Shown here: piece after piece, positions 12,113-22,262 of the stretch
How the letters are laid out: each line of letters starts with the position of its first letter
Numbering within the stretch: position 1 is the first letter of the stretch
Assembly: GCA_029817715.1 (NCBI GenBank)
Contig: JARUPY010000473.1
Coordinates: forward strand, 7,502,001-7,566,000
DNA from: Melastoma dodecandrum
Taxonomy: Eukaryota; Streptophyta; Magnoliopsida; Myrtales; Melastomataceae
DNA length: 64,000 bases
Reading direction: 5' to 3'
Made by a program: the position numbers and the translations under genes
The notes under the pieces: model-generated
Databases searched by the model: none
Told to the model about the DNA's origin: nothing
Seen by the model: only the letters and a program-made list of their open reading frames with translations

Positions 12113-12953
12113 TGTCAGCACTACTCGAGAAGTGCCTCCTAGGCAAGGGCTCGAGATTCACGCCACTCGAGACAAATCCCATACAACTCGAAACCTGAAT
12201 AGCCTCTCACTACTCGAGAGTCTGTAGTGTCTCGAGGAGATTCACATCAAACCACGTCTGATTACGTCAGGAGAGTAGGACACGTGGCAAATGTAGAAGG
12301 GTGATTGGAACACGACGTGCAGGGCTCCTACAAAATAAGAATAAGATCATACGCATGATCTAGGAAGATCACATACTGGCCGAATAATCATAACTATAAG
12401 ATTCTGAAGATATGAAAAGAATCAAAAATTCAACAAACGAGGACACACACAACACAATTCAAACACAGAACTCTGATTTTTATCATTTTATCTCTAGCGT
12501 CCTGAAAAGCGTCTTAAAACCACCTTACTTCCTCACTACATCCGACCGCCGATCCACCAAGGTAGATTACACTAAAAGAATTTGTCGTAGTTGTTGCTCG
12601 TCCCCCGCCTGTCGTCGGGAAGCGCTTCCCGACCGTCCCTAAGTCTTTTGTTATTTTTTCCGCTTACGTCATATCTGTAAGTGTTGACCTGTAATTCAAT
12701 ACTGTTTGATTTAATTATAGTATTGTGTTTCAACTTACGTTTAAAACCTGTAATACAGTACTGTTTGATTAAATTTCAGTATTGTATTTGCCCGTATTCA
12801 TTTAGCTTACGACGATCACGCAAACACTGTAAATTAAGTACTCTTTGATTAAATTCCAGTATTGTATTTACTTGTGTTTGTTTACTTTACGAGGAACACA
12901 CGAATCACTGTAAAATTCGACATGTGTTACGGGGAACACAATTTCGCACCAAC
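12113..12953 (+). repeat. 3' LTR of element B
   Basis: This 841-bp copy of 6856-7579 starts TGTCAGCACTACTCGAG and ends GCACCAAC, with the final A apparently lost. It keeps about 80 bp missing from the 5' copy. The base before the LTR is the last of the RT fragment. I found no convincing target duplication. The copies differ by many substitutions and indels, so the insertion is old. Confidence 0.82.
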
Positions 12954-14514
12954 GGTTTTATTTTTTCATTTTAGTCATACACATAAATATAGAATCACAT
13001 ATTTCATAATAAGATTTAAAATGACAAAAACTTATAATTTGAAAGAGAAAATTAATAAAAAAAAGTCTTAACACAAAGTTTTGCAACTATTTTCGGTTGA
13101 TCCGTAATCAAACAAATAGTGATATAATTTGGATATATTATGATATGTTATGATTTGTGGGTTAGAAATGGTCGGGTTAGAATAAGCAAAAAAAAAAAAT
13201 GGTTCAGCGTGCAAATATGATCTAAGAGACTCATTAATTGAATATTTGTTGCATCAATTCGTTTGTATGGTCATGATTGGGTACTGTTGGGTAGAAACAA
13301 GTATGTATACCTTTAAAAAAAATAATAAATAAAAATAAAAAGTTGGCCTATCATTTGCACGGGTAGTCGTCAGCAAGCGATAGATCTAACTACCCTAAAT
13401 AAAAACATACTTGGACCCATTTTTATTGATTTTTTTTCCAATTTAAGCGGCTTCGAACAATTTTTCGCATATGACACTCAAAGTTAAAGAGTAAAATATG
13501 TTGTATTATATAATCTAATGACTGTATTCATAACAATATCTTTTTCATACATACAGTTGCAATCTATGTTGTTTATTCATATTTTTTATTCACTAATTGA
13601 GCTAAAATAATAATAAAATTAAAATATAGGATAACTTTTTTTCCAATTTGAGCAGCTTCGAACAATTTTTCGCATATGATACTCAAAGTTAAAGAGTAAA
13701 ATATGTTGTATTATATAATCTAATGACTGTATTCATAACAATATCTTTTTCATACATACAGTTGCAATCTATGTCGTTTATTCATATTTTCTATTCACTA
13801 ATTGTGCTAAAATAATAATAAAATTAAAATATAGGATAATTTCTTATGCCTCCCAATTGATAATATTGTAATTAATATTATAACTCTATGATATAAATCA
13901 TTCGAATTATTAAATGTTAATTTCCATGGTATGAATTACCAAAAGGACATATTCCAGACAAGTTGAAAAATGAAATATATTATGGTTTTTCAATTTTGTT
14001 TTTTATTTAACTAATTATTATATGTCCTAATAAAATTAAATTAGCTTAATAAATTATCTAACTTAGTGAAAAATCTTATCTGAATTGTTGTCCAAACATT
14101 ATGGAATTTAACAGATATTATTTATTTTGATTTAATATTCAAACTTAAGTGCATACCCTGCCCCAATGTTATAGCCTTATTCCAATTACTGTATTATTCA
14201 GATAGTGTCAAAATTTTTAACTCTCGCATTTCATTTTTCTTAAAATACTGCTTTTACTGCATTTGATATTGTTACTTAAAATTTTAAGAACAACATGTCT
14301 TTTTATTTAAATCATGTCTTAAATAATTTATTATTCTTATTTTTAATTTTTTTAAAAAATAAAAATATAAAAAATAATATCATAAAATAAAAGTACGACA
14401 AAAGATATAAAAATAAATACTATAAAAATAAAATACAAATACAAATTTAAAATATATTGTTGTAATTATAAATTACATGATTTTCAAATTTATTATATAA
14501 TACATGAAATATCA
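12954..14514. other. AT-rich intergenic stretch
   Basis: No gene is supported. The stretch is strongly AT-rich and contains the 205-bp tandem duplication at 13431-13840, poly-A runs and no long open frame. Confidence 0.7.
13431..13840 (+). repeat. 205-bp tandem duplication
   Basis: Two head-to-tail copies of about 205 bp: ATTTAAGCGGCTTCGAACAA at 13441 recurs as ATTTGAGCAGCTTCGAACAA at 13646, and both end near AATTAAAATATAGGATAA. They differ at only a few positions, so this is a fairly recent local duplication in non-coding DNA. Confidence 0.88.
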
Positions 14515-15360
14515 ATATTTTATTGATTTGTGTTATCACATTTTCTCGAACTTTCTTTTATGGCCTAAATTTTAAAATCTTTCTTTATAGTCTTAAATCG
14601 ATATTTTGAATCCTTTATGGCCTTATTCAAACGGCGTTAACCGAATCTACGATTTGCCGTCGCTCAATATTGTAACTTTCGAAAATATTGATTTGTGATT
14701 CCAACTTTTTACCAACTTTCTTTTGTGGCCTAAACTTTAAAATATTTTTTTTGTAGCCTTAAATTAATATTTTGAATCATTTATGACATTATTGTAATGG
14801 TGTTACCCGATTCTACGGTTTATTGAAAGCGGTGACACAACATATTTTAACACCACATATGTGAGCACACATTATTAATTGCTATGTTCACTTTCTGAAG
14901 TAAAAGCAAAACACGGAGATTTTATTTCACTATTCATCCTGAAAGGTTGTTAGTCGATGAGTATGATAATTTTTTTTTTATAAATTTTTGTTTCAAAGTG
15001 TTTTACTGTCATCAAAGTGGGAAAACGTGATATTTAAGGTGTTTAGATGTAAAGCCTAAATATTTATTGGTCACATGAGTTGTGTTGATGAGATATGATA
15101 TTGAAGTTATCTTATAAGGCTATGAAAAAAATTTCAAAAGTTAGGTCACAAAAGAAAGTTGGCGAAAAGTTGTGACCACAAATTGATATTTTACTGGATA
15201 ATTATGATCTTTAAGTAACGGCAAATCAAAGATTCTAGTAACGCCATTTGTATAAGGGCATAAAGAATTCAAAATATTGATTTAAGGCTATAAAAAAGAT
15301 TTAAAAATTCAGGCTATAAACGAAAGTTCGAGAAAAGGTAGTGCCACGAATCAATATTTT
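14515..15360. mobile_element. Fold-back (long inverted repeat) element, about 850 bp
   Basis: The left half (TTTCTCGAACTTTCTTTTATGG.., then CGATATTTTGAATCCTTTATGG) is the reverse complement, with mismatches, of the right half (AAAGTTCGAGAAAAGG, CATAAAGAATTCAAAATATTG). Each arm is itself doubled: the unit beginning near 14519 recurs near 14690, and the right arm likewise has units near 15100 and 15240. The centre is about 14850-15050. There is no transposase frame, so it would be non-autonomous. Mutator-like or MITE-type fold-back elements look like this, but the superfamily is not determined and no target duplication was found. Confidence 0.7.
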
Positions 15361-15800
15361 GCTACTAATAAATTGAGATGAATTTCAACCAATTAAGCGA
15401 CGGTTGAGAATTTCAATCCAAACCCGGGTTGGGCAATTTTTTTAACAGCCTAACTTTAATATATATCTTAATGACATAAAATTTCTTTATTTGAAACGGC
15501 ACAAAAATTTATTCCATCCGTTCAACCTTTTAGCTCTTTTAACAATTTCCCCGATATACTTATATATTTTAAACAAGAAATATTTATATTCGGAATTCCA
15601 CTATTTAAAAAAATGGGGTAGGAAATTAGTCATTTAATTGGGCAAGCTTTAAAGTCAAATAAAATGTTACATGTTTGGCTAATATGTAGGGATGAGCCGT
15701 ATTTTTTATTTAATAATAAATATTTTTATTTAAATAACTAACAATAAAACTCAAATAATATTAATGCAGTAAAAGTGAAATAGTAGCCGCTATCATTTTT
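15361..15800. other. AT-rich spacer upstream of the membrane protein gene
   Basis: No coding sequence. It may include the distal promoter of the gene that follows, but I see no convincing TATA box. Confidence 0.5.
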
Positions 15801-15889
15801 ATTTCCCAAACTTTTCGTCATGGTCAAAACGTGTACGAAAAAAATGACAAAAAGAAGAAAAACATATTCAAAGGCAGGACAAATGATGT

Positions 15890-17340
15890 ACGAGAAAATC
15901 AAGCGACACGTAGGCTTGTGCAGCCATCACCCCAACCTTTTTTCATCCCAAACCTACAGCTTCGGAGGAAGAGGGGAGGAGAAAACAGCTGGTGACAGCC
16001 TGTCTCCAACGAAGTCCCACTCATCTCCTCCTCTCTCTCCCTCTCTCTGTCTTCTTCTGCTCATTGTTCTCTCAACCTTCCCTCCCGGGACTTCGCCAGT
16101 GACTAACGCTTCCTCCCTCTCTTCCCCGGATCTCCTTCATTTCCCTCCCTCTCCCCCCCCCGTTGTGAGTCCCTCCTTTCGTCCCTTGGCTTCTCCGCCT
16201 CCCCTCTCTTGTGCCCTTGGCTGTTGTTCCTTGTTGCGGATTTCCCGTTTCGGATCATGCTCTTGTGTGTTGCTACTGGAGTTGTTCGGGGATCATGGGT
16301 GGAAGGGGGTAGTCTCTCTTGCTCTGCTGGTTTTTCTTGCAGCACTGTTGTTACCGGTTGTTCTGCATCTGCTTGCAAGGGCTTTTCTGGCGGATTCGGT
16401 GTTGGGATGTGGCTTACTGTGTTGTGAGTCGAGGTGGAGACAACTGGACGATCTTACATAGCTGTAGCCTTGCGTTTTTGCTGGTTTTTCTTGTCGGCGT
16501 TCCTGGGCGGTGTTAGGACTTTGTGTGTGTGTGTGTGTGTGTGTGTGTTTATTCTCTTTGGGCGGCATGCCTGGTTGTTGCGAGTTGTGGCGGATGGAGA
16601 TGTTGGTTAATTGCTTATTATCAAGTGGCGGATGGAGATGTTGGACTACTAGACCTACTTTTTCTTTACTATCGTCCATTATTGTCTTGTAGTGGAACTG
16701 TTAGGTCATTTAGATTTGGGCTATTAGTTTAGTTCTGGGAATAGAGGTTGGTGCTGCACAGGGATGCCTGATAGTACATCCAAAGTCGTGCTGTACTTAG
16801 CCTTAGCCTACTCTTCTTGGATAATGGCGGCTTAGAATTTACCAACCTCAGTTGATTGCTGAAACGAGGATTGTAGATTACTGTGGAATTTCCTTATACT
16901 GATCTTTTGGTTTTGATGTATGGTGTAGTTGATGCTTTGTAATGTTTCCCATTATTGTCTTGACATTTGTTCTTGTTTCTTTTCCTTTTAAAGAATCTTG
17001 AGATTCTCTTCTTTAAATAATTATTTGGGACTATAAGATAGGAATCTCATGCCTGTCGTGATTTGACTTGACAGATCTGGGAGGAAGAGTCGCTTCACAT
17101 CAGCACAATGCACTTGATCAGAACGTGGTTCCAAATAGGGGAAAAGGCCTGATTTATCTCAGTGGTTTGTTATGTCCTGAATCATGTTGTAAAGTACCTA
17201 TCTAGGGAATCGTCTTGACCTTGTCTCGGGCAGAGCTCATGCGATTCTGCTTGTTTGGTTAAGGAAGAGCAAGTCCTCTTGGAGTGACTCTTGTGCATCC
17301 ATGCTTGCAGAGAGCATGCGTGAATTCTTTGCTTCGGGTG
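15890..17340 (+). promoter_or_regulatory. 5' leader region of the seven-helix protein gene, probably with an intron
   Basis: The composition changes abruptly from AT-rich to CT-rich at about 15900, with long CTCCCTCTCT tracts typical of plant 5' untranslated exons. A strong donor GTGAGT lies at 16165-16170, and a good acceptor, TTGACTTGACAG, ends at 17074. Removing about 0.9 kb between them would leave a leader joined to the exon carrying the ATG at 17341. T-rich sequence and a GT microsatellite fill the proposed intron. The exact splice sites are inference. Confidence 0.5.
16522..16548 (+). repeat. (TG)n microsatellite
   Basis: An uninterrupted run of about 13 TG dinucleotides, inside the proposed leader intron. 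Confidence 0.95.
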
Positions 17341-18525
17341 ATGCCCCTGACAGGAATAGCTGCCGATGCATTCGGTGTGGTGACCATTTGTCTGGTTGCT
17401 CTCTTGGTTCTTCTCGGTTTGGTCTGCATCTTGTATACCCTTTACTTCAGGTCACATACTCGTAGAGACTTCATCCAGCTTAGCTATTTCACTGGTCCAT
17501 GGGTAGTCCGGATTTCATTTATCCTGTTTAGCATCTGGTGGGGTTTTGGTGAGATTGTCCGATTGACATTGCTGAGGCAGAAGGGGAGGATTCTGTATTC
17601 TCTTAGTCCTGGATGGCAGGGATATTTCTGCAAAGGATATGTTATCTTGAATCTAGGGTTAGCAGAACCATGTCTGTTCCTTACCCTTGTGTTTCTACTT
17701 CGTGCCCCCTTACAGAAGCTGGAGTCAGGGAGGTTGAGCCAAAATTGGAACAGAAAGACAATTGGCTACATCCTGTGTTATTGCCTACCTATATTTGCTC
17801 TTCAGCTCATTGTCATTCTGGTTGGTCCTCAGTTGAACAAGGTTAAGAATACTAATAGACACAAGATACCACATTATTTCACGAGTACTACTGCAAACTC
17901 TAATGGGGCTGAGCTCTGCACCTACCCCCTGTTTAGCACAATCCTATTGGGGCTTTTTTGCTTTCTCCTAGCAGCCTATTTATTGTGGCTCGGTAGGCGA
18001 ATAGTGAAGTTAGTCATCAATAAGGGTCTGCAGAAAAGAGTTTACCTGTTGATACTGTCAGTCTCAGGATTCCTCCCATTGAGGATTCTCTTACTTGGTT
18101 TATCTGTATTATCAAAGCCAGATCATATGCTCTTTGAGGGTCTCGTGTTCTTGGCATTTTTCTCCCTTTTGTGGTGCAACGGGATATGCATGTTCTTCCT
18201 GGTGTATCGGCCCGTGGCGGATTCATTAGCACTGGGTGGCATCAGGGACTTTGAGGCTTGGAGGAGGCTCAGTGAGGACCAAAATGAGACTGCCTCCCTC
18301 ATTGCTAACCAAAGCCAACTGGAGGAGAGCAACCATATAAGCCCCGGGAGGAATTCTGACTCTTCAACCATGCGAGGATCAATTTCATTCCGCACATACG
18401 AAAAGGATGGCCCTTACGCCACCGCATTTGTAGAGCTGAGTCTCTACTCTCCTAGTCGGGATTTGATGACCCCAGGTTCGCCCCTGCCACTATCTTGGCC
18501 CATGAGAGCTCCTCAACAGGTGTAG
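17341..18525 (+). CDS. Plant seven-transmembrane-helix protein of unknown function
   Basis: A single open exon of 394 codons. The first ATG in frame is at 17341; an in-frame stop lies at 17260-17262 and the codons between contain no ATG. Seven hydrophobic segments are clear at about residues 10-36, 55-78, 99-120, 140-161, 197-218, 234-257 and 264-289. Conserved-looking loops include RSHTRRDFIQLSYFTGPW after helix 1 and GRRIVKLVINKGLQKR between helices 5 and 6. The C-terminal tail of about 100 residues is hydrophilic and Ser-rich (SLIANQSQLEESN, RGSISFRTYEKDG), suggesting a cytosolic tail with phosphorylation sites. No signal peptide is needed. I recognise it as a conserved plant family without an established role; a receptor-like function would be a guess. 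It is intact and converges on the GT14 gene. Confidence 0.88.
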   Translation: MPLTGIAADAFGVVTICLVALLVLLGLVCILYTLYFRSHTRRDFIQLSYFTGPWVVRISFILFSIWWGFGEIVRLTLLRQKGRILYSLSPGWQGYFCKGYVILNLGLAEPCLFLTLVFLLRAPLQKLESGRLSQNWNRKTIGYILCYCLPIFALQLIVILVGPQLNKVKNTNRHKIPHYFTSTTANSNGAELCTYPLFSTILLGLFCFLLAAYLLWLGRRIVKLVINKGLQKRVYLLILSVSGFLPLRILLLGLSVLSKPDHMLFEGLVFLAFFSLLWCNGICMFFLVYRPVADSLALGGIRDFEAWRRLSEDQNETASLIANQSQLEESNHISPGRNSDSSTMRGSISFRTYEKDGPYATAFVELSLYSPSRDLMTPGSPLPLSWPMRAPQQV

Positions 18526-19454
18526 GGTTCATCTGAGTACTTGAGCAACTCAATTTTGTGGTGATTGCAAACTGATTGTAAAGGTTTTAGCTTTTAATAA
18601 TTTCATTTTTTTTCTTTTCGTGTTCCAGTAATGGGTTTGTATTTCGATTTCATATATGATGTCTTGTTGTGCCATTCTGTAACCATGTTTTAATTGGCTA
18701 TGCGTCTCGAACTGGGAAGAGATGGTGCTTCGTCTATACACATATTTCATGTCTTTAAGAATAGATGGATATTTTGTGTTGGGAGTGCTGACTCATATCG
18801 TATTTGTCAAACTCATCTTGATTCTTCTTTCAATTGCACGTTCAAAGAGATGCCTATGCAAATCCCTTTAGAAAAAAAATTGTTTTATTGTAAATCTACT
18901 TGGAGTTAGAGTTTAGCTGGATATGGTTGCAGCTAGTTGTCATAGATTATATGATGAATGTTATTTTTCGTTACTTCAACTTGTCATGGAATGGCACGGG
19001 AGTATGCTGTGGCTTGTTTGGCAGCAGTTCTTCTTCCCTGTCCTAATGAAGCAGTATGTCACAAAATTGGAGGGCTCTTGAAGTTGCCTGCGTTTTGTCC
19101 ATCCGCCTGTGCCCCTAAACCACTTCTGCATACTTGAAAAAACGGATTCAGGGATTACAAGAGGCTTCTCTGGTTTAGGGACGAAGAATTTGATGGACTG
19201 CAATAATGGCACCACTCAGATTTGCTTACAGAAGATATGCACACGCTATCTCATATCTATAAATACTTACGAAAAGATGTCATGTCAAAATTGGAGGGTT
19301 ACAAGCATCTGGGGATCCTGTTTATTCCGTGACAGTCTTGTTGGAATGCGGTGCTGGCCATGGAGGATCCTGCTCCTTACTTTTTTGTACCTTTCTGGAA
19401 GAATGCCCGGAACACTGGCGTGTTTGTGTGTGTATAAGACCAAGAGCAGGCGAT
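18526..19454. other. Convergent 3' flanks of the two host genes
   Basis: The region holds the 3' untranslated parts of the membrane protein gene (AATAAT near 18596) and of the GT14 gene. No other gene is supported, and the short open frames have no recognisable content. Confidence 0.6.
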
Positions 19455-20737
19455 CTAAAATTCCAGCACCGTCGTAGTGAGGTTGAGCAACGGTTCTAAC
19501 GTGCTTGCGGCGAACTTCCTTGCGAAGAGGTTGCAAATCGTTATATTCTCCGAGTTATATGAGCACGACGTCCCATTGTCCCTGATAGCTCGTATGAAAT
19601 CCTCATTGATGTCATCCTTCCTGAAGGTGGCCGGGTGTGGCCCGCCCAAGCTCCAGTCAACCCATGTGACTGTTCGGTTCGCGTTTTGTGGGCCATGGAA
19701 CATGTGGAGATACGTTGGGATGTAGTGCTCGTCCGGGTAGCAAGCGGGCTTGCAATATCGTCTGAAGAGGTCGTAATATAAGGCATCGGCGATGATATGT
19801 GTGGCGAGTTCCCTCTTGATCTCAAACCACTGTGAACCCTTTCGCCACTGGTGGAGGGAGATGTAAGGGAGCATGCTGCGGCTGTAACGACCCCGGCCAT
19901 ATCGGGTAGGATCATCGTATGACTCCACGAAGCTGTGGGCGGAGCTGGTGAGGTACTCGTAGATAATAGGGAAGTTGTAGACTGGTATGCAGCTCTCGGA
20001 CAGGAGGACGAACCGCTCGTTCGACTGGTCAAGGAGAGCGTTTGCGAGGAGGCGCCGCTCTGCATCAACCAGCTTCACTGAACCCCATTGAACGATCTTC
20101 CAAAAGGGGTTACCCGCTCAGTGAACTCAGAAAATATTACATGCGAATTGACATCCGTGATGTCCTTCCTCACCTGACTTGGTATGTGGCGGCCGTAAAA
20201 AGCAGACTCCTTCGACACCTTAAGATCGTACCCATGTGAGTGGATGTAAATGGAGTACAGATTCTTGTCCTGCCCCTCGAAGAACATCTCCCAAAGCGGC
20301 AGCATTGGCAATGGACCCCTCGTCAAGAACATGAAGGCGACCTTAGGGACCCTCTTGAAAGGGAACTCTGCCTTCCTCGGCACCATCGATGCCCTCCACA
20401 TGATCTCATCATCAGTCATCCTGTGGCTCAAGTTTTGAGGATGCAGGAACGTCTCCATGCTGAGGCAGTCCACCTTCACGCACTTCTTCTCGGTCTCAGC
20501 CCTGACCGTCTCCACGATCTCGGCGCAAAGGTCATCGGCCTGGGAAGGAGGGGCAGCAGAGACATAATTGTAGGAGAATAAGGGGGCGGCATACCGTGAA
20601 GTGAAGTGGGCATTCATGTGGGTGCTGGTGAGAAGACCGAGGATGACCCCGGCGGCGAACACGACGAGGAAGGAGAGAACTTGGACGAGCTTCAGGAGAT
20701 TGGCTTGCCTCCCCTCCAAATCATTCTTTCTCGACAT
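19455..20737 (-). pseudogene. GT14 (core-2/I-branching type, DUF266) glycosyltransferase with one frameshift
   Basis: Read from ATG at 20737 to the stop at 19455, the gene is about 427 codons, the usual size of plant DUF266/GT14 proteins such as the BC10 group. These are Golgi type II membrane proteins linked to cell-wall or arabinogalactan glycosylation. A short basic N-terminus is followed by one membrane anchor (about residues 14-36, LVQVLSFLVVFAAGVILGLL). The catalytic domain has VPKVAFMFLTRGPLPMLPLWEMFF, FVLLSESCIPVYNF, PDEHYIPTYLH and VTWVDWSLGGPHPATF, all strong family signatures. The frame breaks once, at the A4 run 20102-20105 (plus strand), where one base appears to be missing; both sides are otherwise clean. 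It may be a real recent mutation or a sequence error in a homopolymer. I typed it as a pseudogene only for that break. Confidence 0.85.
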
Positions 20738-20741
20738 GATC

Positions 20742-20777
20742 TCACCAATCCTCGTACAGGGAGGACTCCGCAAACAT
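20742..20777 (-). promoter_or_regulatory. 11-codon upstream ORF before the GT14 start
   Basis: An ATG at 20777 opens a different frame, encoding MFAESSLYEDW, and stops at TGA four bases before the main ATG (20737). Such uORFs can lower translation of the main frame. That it does so here is inference. Confidence 0.5.
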
Positions 20778-20779
20778 TA

Positions 20780-21500
20780 CATCAAAAAGCCGAACACTCA
20801 GTCTCGATCTTCCCTTCTGCCGCGAATGAACGCGGCGGATGAGATCGGGGGGCGTGACTGGTAAACGGCAAGATTAAGGGGAGGGGAGGATGAAAATGAG
20901 ACGTGGAGGAATGAACGTGGAGATAGGAGAGAAGGGACGATCTCCTTCTTCTTCTTCTTCTGGATTGTTGCAGTTATGGTTTTCTCGACAATTAATATTA
21001 AAGTGTTTGATGGGAATCTTTGATTTTCTACCAATTAACACAATATTTGAGAATTCACACGATCTAATATGGAAAATATTCCTCCAATATTATTTATTAC
21101 AAATTATTTTATTGACTGAAAGAATTTTACAAATATTATCTTTCCCCTCCATCCATGGTTGATTATCGGGAGTGAGAATTGTGGGTGATGTTGTTGAAAT
21201 CAAAGGGCATGGACTCTTAAAAACAAATATACACCCTTTCAGTGAAGTCGAATTCGCATCCTCTAATACTATAAAAAAGACGCCATCTTTTCGGGGATTT
21301 TGACTCATTAATGCTTTAATTTATTTTCTTCCGGACTTTAGCATGAACTATTTGCTTTATATAAATTACTTGTAGTTTTCTTTTCTAGAAAAATGTTAGA
21401 TGACCGGTCTTTTTTATTCAAATAATTCAGCAGAAATAATCATGTTAGCCCAAAAGGAAAACAAACTCACGCGCACGCGCGTATCGTCTAATTTTAAAAG
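20780..21500. other. Upstream flank of the GT14 gene
   Basis: It includes a (TTC)n run near 20942-20960, probably in the 5' leader, and AT-rich sequence beyond. I see no other gene. Confidence 0.5.
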
Positions 21501-21509
21501 TCCATGTCT

Positions 21510-22217
21510 TGATACATGGATTTTGAAATCCGGTGAAGGTCACTTGAGAAACGTGTCTCGAATAACTTTAGGTGATTACGCAGAAAAATAATGTGTCTCA
21601 AGAGACTATGACACCTCGAGTAGGTCAGCCCTGAAACAATTGAGGAGTCGGGATATTTTGACCACGTCAATGAAAAGGACACGTGGCAAACCCAGAAAAG
21701 TTGGTTTAAACATTGTGCATGGCTCCTATAGGGATTCAATCGTACACACGAATAAAGAAAATCATGGATAACTGTAATTGTAGGATTCTGGGAACATAAA
21801 AGGCAGAAAAAACAAAAGAGAAAAATACACAATCAACTCCATAAGTCCAAATTCGGCAAGAGTGATCTACCACCTTTGCTCTCCCCAAAGCGTCCTCAAA
21901 CAACGTCCTGAAACCACCATTCACCCTCACCACATCCGATCATCGATCTACCAAGGTAGATTCCATTAAAGAGATCTGTCGTAGTCGTCGTTCGTCCGCC
22001 GTCCACTGTGAAGCATGGTAATCCCATTTTCGTCGTCTCTTTTGTTGCTTTCTCATTTTCATTATGTCTATAAATGCTGTAAAAACTCAACCGTTGTAAT
22101 TCGACGCTGTTTGATTTCACTTCGAGTATTTATTTCCGGTTCAATTTACTTTACGGCGACCACACAATCGCTGTAAAATTCGACATGTGTTGCGAGGAAC
22201 ATAATTTCGCACCACCA
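21510..22217 (+). repeat. 5' LTR of Tat-type element C
   Basis: The right end is firm: GCACCACCA stands six bases before a primer-site copy, as in element B. Matching U5 blocks are TTTACTTTACGGCGACCACAC (22145-22165) and CTGTAAAATTCGACATGTGTTG. Upstream, AGGACACGTGGCAAA and GTGCATGGCTCCTATA resemble B's LTR. The left boundary is approximate because no second LTR survives. The GGCGACCACA core lies at 22155-22164. Confidence 0.65.
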
Positions 22218-22223
22218 TGTTTT

Positions 22224-22239
22224 TGACCACCACAGTGGG
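22224..22239 (+). other. Degenerate primer binding site of element C
   Basis: TGACCACCACAGTGGG differs at two positions from the TGGCGACCACAGTGGG of elements B and D. The position after the LTR is the same. Confidence 0.7.
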
Positions 22240-22262
22240 TGTGCAATTGCTAAGAATTCACA

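Noticed and set aside
15820..16461. 213-codon plus-strand frame upstream of the seven-helix gene
   Set aside because: The composition (Ser, Pro, Leu from CT tracts) and the strong GTGAGT donor inside it point to an untranslated leader and intron, not a protein.
17284..17340. Extension of the seven-helix protein to a GTG at 17284
   Set aside because: GTG is not a normal start in plant nuclear genes, and the added residues look like leader sequence; ATG 17341 is the first in-frame ATG after a stop.
19541..20068. 175-codon minus-strand frame overlapping the GT14 gene
   Set aside because: Ser/Thr-rich shadow in another frame of the GT14 coding sequence.
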